A stretch of DNA of 64,000 nucleotides from Zygnema cylindricum (lineage: Eukaryota; Streptophyta; Zygnematophyceae; Zygnematales; Zygnemataceae), in contig JBBHKE010002887.1 in assembly GCA_037447655.1 (NCBI GenBank), positions 1 through 64,000 on the forward strand, given 5' to 3'. Made by a program: the position numbers and the translations under genes. Below, in pieces: positions 23,067 to 35,934 of this stretch. The stretch's first letter is position 1, and every line of letters begins with the position of its first letter. Under the pieces are notes generated by a model. The model saw nothing but the letters and a program-made list of their open reading frames with translations, had not been told where the DNA came from and did no database searches.

Positions 23067-24459
23067 CTCATGGCTGCTAAAATCCCAATCATTAAAAACG
23101 CGTCAAGCGAATTCCATTGACCCTTAGGTCCCTGCAGCCACCCGCCCTACGACAAATTTCCGTTTGATTTTTAAGTCTCGATTTTTAGCTTTTCGTATCT
23201 CGTAAGGCAGCAACACATTCGCATCGCACAACGACATAAATTACATTAGCCGGACACCGTAAGGACTTCACACTCGGTGCGTCATCATTCGACGATAAAA
23301 TATTACCTAACAGCGTACGTTACCTAACGAAAATTGCCACGGCGAAAAACCGCAGACGTCAACCGATTTTCTAATCACCACTATTTAAGTGTCTCCTAAA
23401 AGTTGTAGACGACATTTTTTGGAAAAGTATAAACACTTCTCTTTAGACAAGTAGCGACAAACGGAACGAACAAAATCGCTCGTTTTGCCTATATTATCCG
23501 ATCCGCTGCTGGAACCGAAGATAGTGTCGTCCGTACAGAATAAGAGGAACGGCAGAAAAAAAATAGGTTTTTTATGGTTTTTTAGGGATTTAAAAGAAAA
23601 TCGAAAAAACTTCCCCTATGAGTGATTTGTGTCGACACACACCAGCAAGCGATATTATCGACACACGATATGAAAATGTAAATCTGCAAATCTTAACCGC
23701 GTGAAAATAGAGATAGTTGCCGACACCTGGCGAGCCTTATCGTACAGCGAATGTTACAATATTTTATTTCGGCCAAAATGTCACTAGTCTAGTGTTTTGT
23801 GCCAGATAAAATTGCGCCTCAAAATAAAAATAGTATTCCATGCGGATGGAATAACCCTAAAACCATTAACATATCAATTCTGTGTATATGGATTTTCAGT
23901 ATATGTTTAAGACATTCAGCAAAAGTTGAACGACAAAAGCCAACAACGTATATCCAAATATATACAAAGTCAATTTTTTTATTAATGTTTCGCTTCCATT
24001 TTTGAAGTCACTAGTGTGCATTTGAAAAAGAAAGAAAAAAATGATAAAATTCTGCTTTATGTACGGCTATTTGTATTTTCCCACATTTTTTGGTGTATAT
24101 GTTTTATGTGCAAATGTTTTTTATTACAACTGCCGTCTAAGACTTTATTTTTTTTGAAAGAAAAAATTAGTTGATTGTTGTGAATGTTTTGAAGTGTTTG
24201 TAGTGTAGTTATATTGTAGTATGTTTTCTGTAGTGTTGTGTATCAGTAACGATTTGCCGAAAACTAATATGGGTCTTTTTTCGGGAAGCATATAATCAAT
24301 AAATTGGTACGATATATTGTTATCGGTGTTATCGCCGATAATAACAGATATTATCGGTTATTATCGGCGATAACACCGATATCGATAACTATCGGCGATA
24401 TATGTACGGACCATACATATAAATGTACGACTACTTCACTCAACTGTATGTGTTATTTT
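23067..24459. other. Spacer between the inverted-repeat arms
   Basis: Contains a copy of fold-back family F at 23605-23775 (GTGTCGACACACACCAGC, GATATTATCGACACACGATATG, GTTGCCGACACCTGGCGAG). It also holds one end of element G at 24231 (TAGTGTTGTGTATCAGTAA) followed by repeated TATCGG/CCGATA motifs to about 24410. No gene is recognised. Confidence 0.7.
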
Positions 24460-26756
24460 CTCGACGCGCCCTACGCCAGAATTCGTCCAATCATTGAAAA
24501 GTGGTATCGAAAAGGATGAAGAAAGTGGCCCGGTGGGCCTTGGCCGCCTAAGAGGTCTTGGCTATTAAATTATCCACACTAATATATGGCCAAATAAAAA
24601 ATGGAGAATTCTTTCCTTTACAATGTTTTATGCACCTTAGGGTTTTTTATGGACAACCTTAAAATGTGGATGAATCATTTACTTACTTGATGCCACGTGT
24701 TACACTGCAAAAAAAAAGGCACGGGCAAAGCTATGTGAATCTTGGTATATATATATATTTTTTTTACTTACACGTGGAGGACCGATTAATGTCTTACGGC
24801 TATCGCAATCATTCCCGGTCCATCGCACGACTTGGCGTCCGTACAAAATGTACACTGTCAAAGATAGGCCATTATGATTTATGATTAAAGGCGCATTAAG
24901 AAAGGAAGAAAAATTGAAACAATTTAATTGAAAATATAGTCCACATTATTACAATGTATCGACAAATTTACTGCGTCACATGAGCAGCCGTAGTCAACAC
25001 TCGTTGACTTTCTAGAATTTATTGTGACGGCGTTAAGCGATCGCAGCCAATCGCCATGCAGTTATTCGATTCGGCGGAACAGTTTTTATGGACTACAATC
25101 CGAGAAAGATTCTAACAAAACAGTAGATACTCCCGCTTCCAACAAGTTCAGTAAATAGTGTAGAGTACAAACTACCGACGATGAACGACAATAACAACGC
25201 CAATGCAAGCAAACGACACCCCAAAAAAGGTACAAAAAAGGCGTGAATGGGCTAGATGCCCTGCAAATACCGCTCTATAAAGCGTCCATAGAACGAGACG
25301 TCGAGATTTTTGACACGTGTGTGACCTTTCGACTTTCAACGACAAGCAAGTCGTCTTGGCCACTCCGCGGTTTTGGGCGTCGTACGACCTCGCGCGGCGC
25401 GATTGCCGGGCTTTTGTCTATGTTTCACAAAACACCGGCGATATCCACATTTGTAGCCGTCAATTACGGCGAAGATGGTTGATACAACATGTGGTAGCTC
25501 TTGTGCCGGGACACCGACATTTATCTCAGCACACCGACATTTATTTCAGCAACTTTGACAATATTATGCTACACGTGTCACATGAAGAGCGATTTTGTCT
25601 TGCGCTGTACTTTTTACGTCTTATTTTATTTGGCAAGAAAATATACGGAAAAGAACTAGCTGAAACCTCTAGGAAAGTTTTTCAGATGCCAGATAATGTT
25701 TTATAGCCAGTAAAATTTATTGGTCTCTGGTACCAAAAATACAAACGGGATTGGCAAAAAAACGTTATGTTCCGTAAAAAAAAAGATTACAAACGTATGG
25801 AGAGTTTTTTGTCACAATGTTGGGATATAATCGACGTACTTTGGCGAACCAACAAGAAGTCGTTAGGTTATCTGTACGGACAAATGGGCGATCACTGCGA
25901 GGAGGCCCGCGCCAACGTCAGTCACGCCAAGCTGGCATTGCCAGTGGTATTATAATCATGAAAAAATATAAAGCACCGGTTTTATAATAACTTTCTCATT
26001 TGATTGCGTTGTACTCATACTGATTATTTGGGAAAGCAAGATGAGAAATGGGAAACGGCTACGTAAGTCCCGAAATCGTATTTGTGGAGGTACTATTTCG
26101 TTAAATAGTTTTTATTGGCTAATAGTACCCGTTGTGAAATGATTTCTTGTGCTTTTTCGTTTCTTACCGTTTCTCAAATCGCAAAAAACAGAGCTCAATC
26201 CAACAATGGGGCTATGTGGCCATACAACTTCCTAGATTATTATTGGTTAACGACTTTATACGACCACTTTTACAATCGTTGGGCGGACTTTCCAATAATA
26301 GTGGTTAATGTGTCGTACGAATCTCGTGAGTGGCTTAAAGATAGTCCATAAAACGTCGCTGATCTTTTTTATTGGTTATATTGCGTCGCAAGGTCTCTTC
26401 CAGGCGGTTAAATATGTACGATTTCGCACGGTTTGACCTATGTGACCGGCATGACGTCAATCCGACCTTTTAGTGGCCGTTGAAATTTCCAGCCGATTAT
26501 CGTTTATTTCTTTCCTTTACTTTCACTCATCCAATCGACAAATGTAGAAAAAATCACGACTGTACGAACTTGACGAACATTATGTGATTTAATTCAGCCT
26601 CATGTACGGTATATTATTATGTTGTGAGGTGAATCCTGCGGTCAAAAACAATTTGGTAATGACGATTTACGTCTCTGGTATATCTTCAAAGTCTGCGATC
26701 ACTTTTTTCGGTTCTAAGACAGCGTATCGCTGTGACTTTCACTTTTGTAGACCGAC
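24460..26756 (-). repeat. Right arm of the giant inverted repeat
   Basis: Reverse complement of the left arm. Its outer edge reads CACTTTTGTAGACCG at 26742-26756 and pairs with CGGCCTACAAAAGTG at 20797-20811. Beyond these the flanks diverge. Inner edges lie near 24460 and 23066. Frames read in this arm parallel those of the left arm with many substitutions, so the duplication is not recent. Confidence 0.85.
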
Positions 26757-27809
26757 TTTCACTTATGAGTTACAAATTTGTACCGATCTACATTACACAA
26801 ACAACGTTTCAAATGTTCAACTTTCGCACTCGAAAATGGTTCAAAATAATTGCAGTGTTTTCTGATACTAGATTTGTTTATTTATTTTTTTCGAATGCCA
26901 CATGTTTGTTTAAAACGTCATTTATCTATTTTCCACGAAAACAAAAATAACAGGCAATAATAATCAACAGTGGGTAATCGATTGTAATCAGTTTTCAGTG
27001 ATCAAGAGGTATTAGTTAGTTGGCTTAGTACTTTGGGTTGAAATTATGGTTAGTTTTTATCCCTCCGACCAGAGTCGTATACCTTGCTCAGAAGAATTCC
27101 CATGCGTGAACCTTCGATGATCCATGACTTAAACTGTGCACCAGTCGCGTCCCTTGAAATCCAAATTGGGCTCGTTCAAACATAGGAAATTGTCGCAATC
27201 GTTAGTTCGTATGTGCGTCACATGGGAAAGTCAATCTTGAAAATGCACGTTATTTTTTTTGTTTTTTTTTCTAATTTTTTGTTGGTTTTTTAAAGTTAAT
27301 AATGGTTTGAAAATTGCTTTTTTTTTGTTGTTTTCGGTAAAGTAATCTCATAAACATTTCTTGATAACGAAACCTGGTTCTATTCTTATTTTGTTATTGC
27401 TTATGAAAATTTTGAAAATTATATTTCAGCAGTTTTCTCCGCCCAGTTAACAAGTTGATTTTTTGTGAAGGTACACCGGGTATCGCTATTCTGTTCACCG
27501 TTTCTGTTCTCACAATTTTAGGAAGAAAATTGTGTTTATGGTTTTTTTTTTTTTTTTTTAGGTGAAACCCATCCTTTAATAAATCGGTGGACAAGCGTGA
27601 TATTTGTCTCCAACGACTTTCATTGAAAACCCTAAAACCGTTCCCCGTTGCAACAAATTAAGGATGTTTTCACAAAAAAGACAGAAACATATGGAGACAA
27701 CAACATTTATGTCACGTCATAGAAAATGAATATAGAAAAAGTGAATTAGTAAAGAACGTGAAAGAGAAAAGGGAAAAAAAGTAAATAAATGAAAGAAATG
27801 ATGTGTTTA
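26757..27809. other. AT-rich region, no recognised gene
   Basis: A segment near 26970-27045 (ATTGTAATCAGTTTTCAGTGAT, then GGTATTAGTTAG) is an isolated piece of the satellite found at 49.9-51.9 kb. The rest shows T-runs and no coding signal. Confidence 0.5.
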
Positions 27810-28620
27810 CACACCAAAAACAATAATAAGCTATCGCAAAATTTCGAGCGATTTTACTCTCGGTCGATAATTTCTCTTCGCCTTCGATCTAAAATTTCTA
27901 TTTTCAAAAAAGGAACTGTTTGACTTTTGTAAATTAAAAAGATTCTCCGTGAAATAATTGTTTTTTTTTCAAAAACCTTTTTACTTTTTTTCTTGCGACA
28001 ATTAATAAAATTTCAATCCTTAAACCGATCCCGATTTCGATCTTTAAAGTTTTTCTTTCCTTCCTTTACTTTTTTTTTGTATTTTTCTTTTTTTTGCGCC
28101 CGTTTTACATTTTCTAACTAAAACAACCCCCAGGGACCGAACTCTTTCGTTCTTTTTTACCGGGTAAGTAGGCATTTTTTGGGGTAAATGTTCAATGTCG
28201 TATTTCCGTCTTTCAAAGGTCCACTATATCAGTTTTTCCACTTACGGCTTCGTTGCACTATTGAAGCTGACTCCTGCTTTGTGAGGGTTTCGCATATTTT
28301 TGTGAATACTCGTAAAACTGTACGAATAATATGATTACTCGCGGGCACATGAAAAAGTAGAGAGGTTTTCAAAAGAAAACAATTATTTCGCGGAGAGTCG
28401 AGAAATGAAGAGTTCCAATGGAGTACGGTTTTAAGAGAAGATAAACCCCAAAAGTTATTTCGATTTTTACATTTAAGGCCAAATAATTCCCTTTCGGACA
28501 TCATTTTTGAAAACAGAAATTGTGAATCGAAGGCAACGAGAAATTCGCAAAATCGCTCGCTCGGAGTTTTGCAATAGACTCTCTTTTTTTTGTGTGTGTC
28601 CATATATTTCTTTCTTTCGT
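27810..28620. repeat. Fold-back repeat, arms of about 250-300 bp
   Basis: The segment 27810-28000 is matched in reverse complement by 28350-28620. Shared strings include TCTCCGTGAAATAATTGTTTT against TCTCCGCGAAATAATTGTTTT, TTGCCTTCGAT and CGAGCGATTTT. The central part carries the dispersed repeat shared with 1290-1520. No protein is recognised. Confidence 0.75.
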
Positions 28621-29530
28621 TTATTTATCATTTTCCCTTGCTTTCTTTCACATTCTTTATTAATTCAATTTTTTAACACCCATATTCTGTGACGTCACAG
28701 TGAGAAGATGTTGCCTCCCTACGTTTTTGTCCATTTCCATTTCTAATAGTTCGGAATGGGGAATGTTTTTACTGTTTTCGATGCGAACTATTGGTGACAA
28801 ATGCCACGTTTGTCTACCGATTTAATAGGAAATTTCACCTAAACAACAAAAAAAAAAAAACTCACACAAACATGGAAACACAGTGTTTTTCCTAAACATG
28901 TGAAAACAAAAACCACCTTCACAAATCTTAACTGCAAAACTGCCAAAATATAATTTTCGAATCATTCATAAGGAGCAACAAAACAAGAATACCACTAGTT
29001 TTAATCATCCAGAAGTGCAAATAAGATTTACTTTAATCAAAAGAACCAAAAAAAAAAAAATCAAACCATTTTCAAACCGTTATTAACCATTAAAAAACAG
29101 CAGGAAAACCAAAAAAAAAAAAAAACAGAAAAACGAAGAACAAAAAATGGAAGAAATAACATTCATTTTCAAAGTAACGCCTCAAAAAATATGCGTACCA
29201 CGGGCTTATTGGTGGAAAGAAGTACATCGTCCCGCCGCTCCCTCGGCTCCTCCATGCCCACCCTACAAAGAACCGGGAGAGAGCGCACCACAATTTAGTT
29301 CCCACACTCTTTCCTTCGCCTCACACCCATTTGCCTTCTGCCCACAAAATCCCACAAAAGCAAATAACTCAATGTTTGCTTCAAAACAATTTACTGCATT
29401 TTTCGTTCAAAGCCACTAGCTGCATTTTTTCTTCAAAACAGAGAATGGTCCCCAGACGAGTCTTACTCAAACATTAGGGAAAAAGTGCAAATACCATTAT
29501 TACCGATGAAGGTCGTAAATTCGAAATCCT
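28621..29530. other. No recognised gene
   Basis: AT-rich with several A-runs. A 90-codon plus frame at 29147-29419 is Pro- and Ala-rich but matches no family, and the opposite strand is partly open too. I leave it uncalled. Confidence 0.4.
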
Positions 29531-29534
29531 GACT

Positions 29535-29830
29535 ACTATTTTTATTTTTATCTTCTCTGTTAAAAAAAAAACATAAAAAAAAGCAGCTAATGTTATCATT
29601 AATTATTTATCTTCTCTGTTTTAAAAAAACATAAAAAAAAGCGACTAATGTTATCATTAACCTTTTGATCTTCTCTTTTCAAAGATAAAAAATCAATAAT
29701 AACATTAGCTGATTATTTTTATGCTTTTAATTAAACAGAGAAGATAAAAGAATAAATGATAACATTAGCTGTATTTTTTTTTTTTTTTAACAAAGAAGAT
29801 AAAACATTAATGATAACAATATCTGTTTTT
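29535..29830. repeat. Clustered direct and inverted repeats
   Basis: The unit TATCTTCTCTGTT..AACATAAAAAAAAGC..CTAATGTTATCATTAA occurs twice in direct orientation (29545-29600, 29607-29660). It then appears two or three times inverted (29690-29815, with AATAACATTAGCTG and CAGAGAAGATAAAA). The arrangement can form a branched hairpin. Confidence 0.75.
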
Positions 29831-32520
29831 TTTATGTTTCATTTTTAGGGTTTATTGAAAATACTTGTTTTAGCTGCTGTACTGTAGGCCTATTCTGCGC
29901 CTTCGTCCTCCCGGGCGGTCCTCCCGGCATACCTCCATAGTCGCCCATCCTTACTTTCACCTTCCTAAGAACCTCAACCCTCGAAGAACCTTCTTATTCT
30001 ATCCCCTTCTTTCCCTTGCTTCTCCTCCGAACCCTACAAACCTGAAGATACTACGCACGACCTAAACATAAAGAGCCCGTTACCACCACCGGGTTTCTCT
30101 GACGCCGGTTCGTCAAACAGGTGGAGTTCCACGGACTCCGTTCGCCAGTCGCACGCACGATGCCGGTCACGTCCCCTCCCGCGAACCAATCCTTTTAAAT
30201 CGACGGCCGAAAGCGTACCTCCTCGACCGTCACAACTAATCCGGGCCTTTCGCATGGAAAGGATCGCAACGCGAAGGGTATCCAATATTTACGCGTGGGC
30301 CAAATATAAAGGCCAAACAGGATTCGTACTTTGACGAACCACTGGTATGACGACGCTATCGCATGATTAAATACCGTCGCATGATTCGTTTATGTTCCCC
30401 CATGTGTTTCGTTCGGAGAATATTAACTTATGTCTTAATATTTTCAGTATTTGAGGGTAAAAACAATGTTGCAATCGCTTTTTTTTCTGAAAATGAGTCG
30501 CACCATCTACGATGCGGCGCCCGCCATTTAATGTTGTTACCTTACAATGTACTTAGGTTTAGCTTTTAAGTAACACTTTCCACGACAAATCCGTTCTTTG
30601 ACATATTTGAGTCTTTTGTGTTAATTTGTAATAGTTGGCGATTGATTTTCATCATAAAGTTACACATTTAAACTTTTTTTTTTAAACTATAATGTCTTTT
30701 CTCGCTTCTTATGATTCCTACATTGTAATTAGGTGTTCTTTTCCTTTTTTATACTTATCGCAACCACCGAAAGTTTTCACCCCTTACTAAAAACATGCGA
30801 ATAAACATTAAAACACATCGTGTTTGATAAGTGGCCCTCGACCGAAACTTTTGTTGTCATAATTCAATATAAACCACGTCGGTCGCAAAATACGACTATC
30901 TAAACACGGGTCCAATATATACACATATCAAAAATTGTTTGGTATTGCATACCAAAAATGTTTCCGTTCATTGCGAAACACGTCGATCTTCATAAGTGGT
31001 CATAAACACAAGCTTCTCGTACGTTACTCGTAATTCAACGTGTGAGGTTTAACGCATAGTCATTTTAAAAACAAGTGCAATTTGTAATTATGTTATAAAG
31101 TTGATTGGTAGTACACGTTAAAATAAGGTGAACATACGGCAAAACACAACCTTGTTGTTAAGCGGTCTTACACACGAGCTTGTTATGTGTTAAAGCGTTA
31201 TAAAACACGTTGGTCGTTAAACCTAGTCATTCAAAACACCTTCGACATGTGATCATACTGGAAAACGGTTTCGTAAAACGTATCTCAAAACACGCCGTTA
31301 ATTTCCTTTTCTTATACCAACTTCTTACGTGTTAAATAAATGGATTATACAACTTTAGTTGCTAAACTAAACCCTCGTTAACGGTCTAATAAGTAAATAT
31401 ATTCCAAATTCGATTGGGACGTTAGATCATCACGCACACGTGTGAATAATTCCTTGTTGATAAGTTGTTGTAAACATAGGTCTCCACCAAGTTAACCAAT
31501 TGTCGGTTCACAAACGGGTCTAACATCTATATGTCACGTAAAACTCATAAGTAGCACGTTCTACAACAAAGTGAATATATGGGACAACGACCAAGGTTTA
31601 AAAAATAAACGTATGTAGCCGTCACAAAAAGCAAATCGATGTGTCGAAATTCCAGAGCCGATCCCGTAACACTTTTTACCACTTAATAGAGTTGTAAAAA
31701 AGTATATCTTGCGTAAAGGTTTGTGCCCATGTTGACTACGCGATGAAACTTTGTTTCGTAATCAATATCCTCCTTACTATTTTTCTCGGTTTTCTAATGT
31801 TTGAAAACAAAAGTGGTCACTAATAGTAGCCACACTTGTAAACCTTACATAATTTTACATAATTTTGTTACAGTTTAATTTGTTAGACGACGATTTCTTT
31901 ATACGCTGAAGACATCTAGTTCTTTGTGACACTGTAAATGTCTACGGTTTGTGATAGTGTGATGTCACGCTTACTTGTGATAGCGTCGACGTCAGTAACT
32001 TTAAAACTGTTCGCCATGGCTTCGTGGTTTTATTCTGTTTTTTTCTCTTTCGAGATGTCACCGAATAGAACTGATTATTTCAAATCTATCTCATATTTTA
32101 ACTGTTTTTTAGTGTTTTGTTGCAAAAAGAGGGGGAGGGCTACGGAAGTAGGAGGGGGAGGGGAAGAGGCGACAACGTCTCAAAATTATTCAACGATTCT
32201 TAAAACGAAAGTGGAAGTAGGAGACTTTTGCAAATCGATCGACGGAAAAATACAATAACTACAGTTCACATATCACTGTTGAAAGATGTTTAAAAGGGTG
32301 CGAAAACGTGCATTTAGGAGTTTTCTTACTTGTCGGTCATTTGTTCGACTTGCCTAAAAAGTAAAAATGACTCTCGAGGTGATTTCGGGTTGCGGTCGAA
32401 GGTGAGCTAACATGACGTGGCAATGGGTCAAAAAGGGGAAACGCCTAAAAGTGCAACAAAGAAGTGTTAATCCGTATAAATAACGACATTTCACCGATTT
32501 TCCTTGTCTATTCAATTCTC
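29831..32520. other. Long region without recognised gene
   Basis: The frame at 30034-30285 (minus) and the one at 31938-32258 (plus, with a G-rich centre) have no family resemblance. From about 30780 to 31700 short motifs such as AAACACGT and ACACGAGCTTGT recur irregularly, which suggests a badly decayed tandem repeat. No transposon ends can be placed. Confidence 0.45.
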
Positions 32521-32740
32521 TACACCGTCGATCGTATTTAGCGTGTATGCTTTTTTGTCTCTTAAAACATCTTTTCTCCAAACATACATGTCGGATTGTG
32601 GATTTGACGGTTCCGATTGAAAGGCTGTATTCCCAGCTTACGAATGGCGCTCTTAAATTGAAAATTGGACAAATGTGTACAAAAATAAGATGTTTTCAGT
32701 GGCGAAAAAAACATACACGCTAAATACGATCGACAGTGTA
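32521..32740. mobile_element. MITE D, copy 2 (220 bp)
   Basis: Begins TACACCGTCGATCGTATTTA and ends with its near-exact inverse TAAATACGATCGACAGTGTA. Complementarity extends about 70 bp inwards. Length equals copy 1 at 6417-6636. It would fold into one long hairpin. Confidence 0.88.
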
Positions 32741-33055
32741 CTTGTTAGCACGTTGGTGGTAGGCTTTGTACGTCCGTACACAAAGTCCTTGCTCAATGAA
32801 CCACTCTTGATGGTGTTAAAATTATTTCCGCCACTCAAACATCTTATCCCTTGCACATATATTGAGTTTATAATCTGACGGTTCGGAGTTAGCTTCAAGA
32901 TCCACACCATACAAGGAACGGTCTCCAATCGGACGCTTGAGGTGTACCACACGAAAAATATATGTTCCGTCAACAAAGTGGGACAAGGATTTTACTTTTT
33001 ATTCATTTGCTGCTCTACGTTTACCACACAGTTGCCAGGTCTAGTATGTTTGTAT

Positions 33056-33512
33056 CATAGTTCAAAAGTAGGTGACCATACGCCCATACAATATGCCTAT
33101 TGTATACAAAACATACAATATGGCCTTAAGACCCATATTGTATTGGCCGCAAAATGAAATAAAATAGTAACAGGGTTGAGTTGCACATGGATCGATAGAG
33201 AATTAAACGTCATGTCTAAATTTGAAAAAAAAATCGGACAAAAAAATATTTTTCTGTGAGTTTTTAGCGACTTTTTATTTAAACCGTGAGATTTGGACGA
33301 TATGGCAGTCTTTGATGAAAGTAACGATCGAAGAAGATCACATGAAAAGCCCATAACACAACTTACGATATGACTATCGGCAGATTCGGACGATCGGACG
33401 ATCGCTGATGAAAGTAGCGATCTAAGAAGATCACATGGAAAGCCCGTAACACAACTTACGCTAAAGGCGGCCTACAAAAGGCCTACCAAAAAACGCCTAC
33501 TTTTGAACTATG
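33056..33512 (-). mobile_element. hAT-like MITE B, copy 3 (reverse orientation)
   Basis: A 457-bp element with CATAGTTCAAAAGTAGG and CCTACTTTTGAACTATG ends. The flanking 8-mers GTTTGTAT (33048-33055) and GTCTGTAT (33513-33520) match at seven of eight positions. The internal order is inverted relative to copies 1, 2 and 4. Confidence 0.92.
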
Positions 33513-33589
33513 GTCTGTATAGAGCTGACCATTTTTCCTTACTTTTAGCTTCAACATTTGTTCGGTGCACATTTTTCAGGTTGCCTAAT

Positions 33590-33725
33590 CCGACGGTAGA
33601 GATGGAGCAAGAAGATTCACACTCTCCGATTGACGGTCTCTAATGGTTAATCGGACAAGTGAGTACAAAAAATGATGTTTTCAGTGGGCGAAAAGAAGTT
33701 AACGCTAATAGTTATACGCAACTGC
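33590..33725. mobile_element. Decayed MITE D relic
   Basis: Contains blocks found in the right half of MITE D (GATTGACGGTCTCTAATGG, GGACAAGTGAGTACAAAAAATGATGTTTTCAGTG, GGCGAAAAGAAGTTAACGCTAATAG). The left end is unclear. Confidence 0.55.
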
Positions 33726-34115
33726 CTACAACACTATAGTCTTTTTGTGACGATTTACGCTCCGTACAAACGCAGTCGCCATCCGATTTTGTCAAAGGAA
33801 TATGTATTCCGTCGTGGCTTTTCTTTTAGTACGCCGAGGAGAATATGCGCAACGTACTAAACGAATGGTTTTCAGTGGATAAGTGCAGTTACTCATACTT
33901 TTCAATAATTATTTTTAAGAAAAACCGAAACTAAAGTCGGTTCAATATAGTACAGTATTGTAGCACCAAATGCTGTACATGAATCTTACACGAAAAAGCA
34001 TGTACTTGAAAGTGTCTCTTTGCTGTTAGTTTTGGTCCCTACGGCTAAAATCCGCCCTATTTCCTCGACACACGTGGATAAAATGTGATTAGTTTAAATA
34101 TGCGATCCTCCTAAC

Positions 34116-34722
34116 CATAGTTTAAAAGTAGGCGTTTTTGTGGTAGGCCTTTGGTAGGCGCACAAAACTTGACACAAAACTCGCGTAGATTAAGCATACT
34201 GTATGTGTGTGCGTTGTGCAATCTTGTACGAACATACGAATCTGACGTATCATCATAGTATAGCGCACCCCGCCGGACGATTTTTTTTAGCGAACTGACA
34301 CGGCGTAGGTTGACATTCTGCGGGAAAAAAAACCCGGAAAAAAAACACCCGGAAAAAAAAAACCCGGAAAAAAAAACCCGGAAATAAAAAAAAGCGGACG
34401 TAAGTCCTATCGTAAGTTGTGTTATGGGTTTTTCATGTGATCTTCTTAGATCGCTACTTTGATCAGCGACCGTCCGATCGTCCAAATCTGACGGTTTAAA
34501 TAAAAAATACCTCAAAACTCACGGAAAAATAAAAATTTATCCGAATGTTTTTCAAAATTTAGACATGACGTTTAATTCTCTATCGATCGATGTGCAACTC
34601 AACCCTGTTACTATTATTTTTCATTTTGCGACCAATTTAACGTAGGTCTTAAGGCCATATTGTATGTTTTGAGTACAATAGGCATATTGTATGGGCCTAC
34701 TTTCACCTACTTTTGAACTATG
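34116..34722 (+). mobile_element. hAT-like MITE B, copy 4 (607 bp)
   Basis: The longest B copy, with ends CATAGTTTAAAAGTAGG and CCTACTTTTGAACTATG. It is flanked by perfect 8-bp duplications CTCCTAAC (34108-34115 and 34723-34730). It includes a short array of AACCCGGAAAAAA units at 34330-34390. The assembly gap starts immediately after the right duplication. Confidence 0.95.
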
Positions 34723-34730
34723 CTCCTAAC

Positions 34731-34740
34731 NNNNNNNNNN
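34731..34740. other. Assembly gap (10 N)
   Basis: Ten unresolved bases. The true gap size is unknown. The sequence to the right starts inside a MITE C copy whose left end is absent. Confidence 0.98.
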
Positions 34741-35142
34741 TATTAAGATATAACCCAGAGACCGTACAAAATTGTATCTTTTTAACTGAAAAAGTATAAT
34801 TAATGAGTTTTAGTAACCGCGGACGCATGAGAATATGCGCTCTAAAAAGGGGATAAAATCGGGTTGTCAAATATCACGTTCGCACACATTCGCCCAACAA
34901 CCACGTTTCGACTGTGTGAATGTACGATTTGTGTATGATTTGTCAGATTTTGAACAAATACCTATATTAGTGTAAATAGGTTTGCGACCTACATTTCTTT
35001 TTTTCAAAGACCCAATATAGAATTATGCAACTAGAATGTATGTTTTTTTTCAAAATTTTCAAATTCTAAATTAGCGTACACCCCTGTAATTATTATTATA
35101 CGCTAAAGAAACTTATACGCTACTAACGATTGGCGGTGTACC
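34741..35142. mobile_element. MITE C, copy 3 (right part)
   Basis: Follows the right two-thirds of element C copy 1 (GACCGTACAAAATTGTA, ACCACGTTTCGACTGTGTGAA, TTTTTTCAAAATTTTCAAATTC). It ends CGATTGGCGGTGTA at about 35142. The left part is lost in or before the gap. Confidence 0.85.
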
Positions 35143-35383
35143 GTACTCAATCTCCGAACGCGCCTTCAAAACTTAATTGGTGCAGGTGTTTTGTCAACCA
35201 ACACTCTATTTTTTCCACCTTTGTTAATTTTTGACCCATTTTCGAGAATATAATCTGAAAAGATTACAAATTTAAGAATTGTTTGCCTCGTGGTAAGTCT
35301 TTCAAGGTCAACATTCAAATTTGTTTTTTGCATTATTTGTGAAGATATACTTTGTTTGTAAATTTGCACCAAACTGAGACATT

Positions 35384-35460
35384 TCTCTCTCTCCCTCTTT
35401 CTCTCCCACTCCCTCACTCTACCTCCTCTCTCTTTCTCTCTCTCCCTCTCTTCTCACTAG
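35384..35460. repeat. CT-rich microsatellite
   Basis: Imperfect (CT)n and (CCCT)n run. Overlapping frames are artefacts of the repeat. Confidence 0.9.
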
Positions 35461-35772
35461 CTCTGAATCTGCTCATTTTGAAAATCTCAAGAAAACCTTA
35501 TGCTTTTGTTATCCGTTTTCTGCAGAAAAATATTCTATTACACACATTTTTTTTTGTTTTCCCCGTCAACTCTTAAGTTCCGTGAACAACCTGCAGAAAG
35601 TTATTCTAGAAACCTTTTACCATCACGGTCGGATTGCAGCAAAGGCATTGCGGGTATGTAATTTTACCACATTTTTTTAACCTTTCTGAACTTCTTTTGA
35701 CCCGTTTTGAACTTTTAGGAACCTTTCTCAACTTTTATGAACTTTTGTGAGCCAAAGTTTTTTTTTTGACAA

Positions 35773-35773
<1 letters not shown>

Positions 35774-35853
<80 letters not shown>
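35774..35853. repeat. (CT)n microsatellite
   Basis: A nearly perfect run of about 40 CT units with one interruption (TTTCTC near 35820). Confidence 0.95.
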
Positions 35854-35858
<5 letters not shown>

Positions 35859-35934
35859 TTTTAAATGGTTGAAGTTTTGAGCTTTAATTTGGTCGTTAAC
35901 CCTTTGGAAAGGAAAGAGAAGTGTTAATTTGAAA

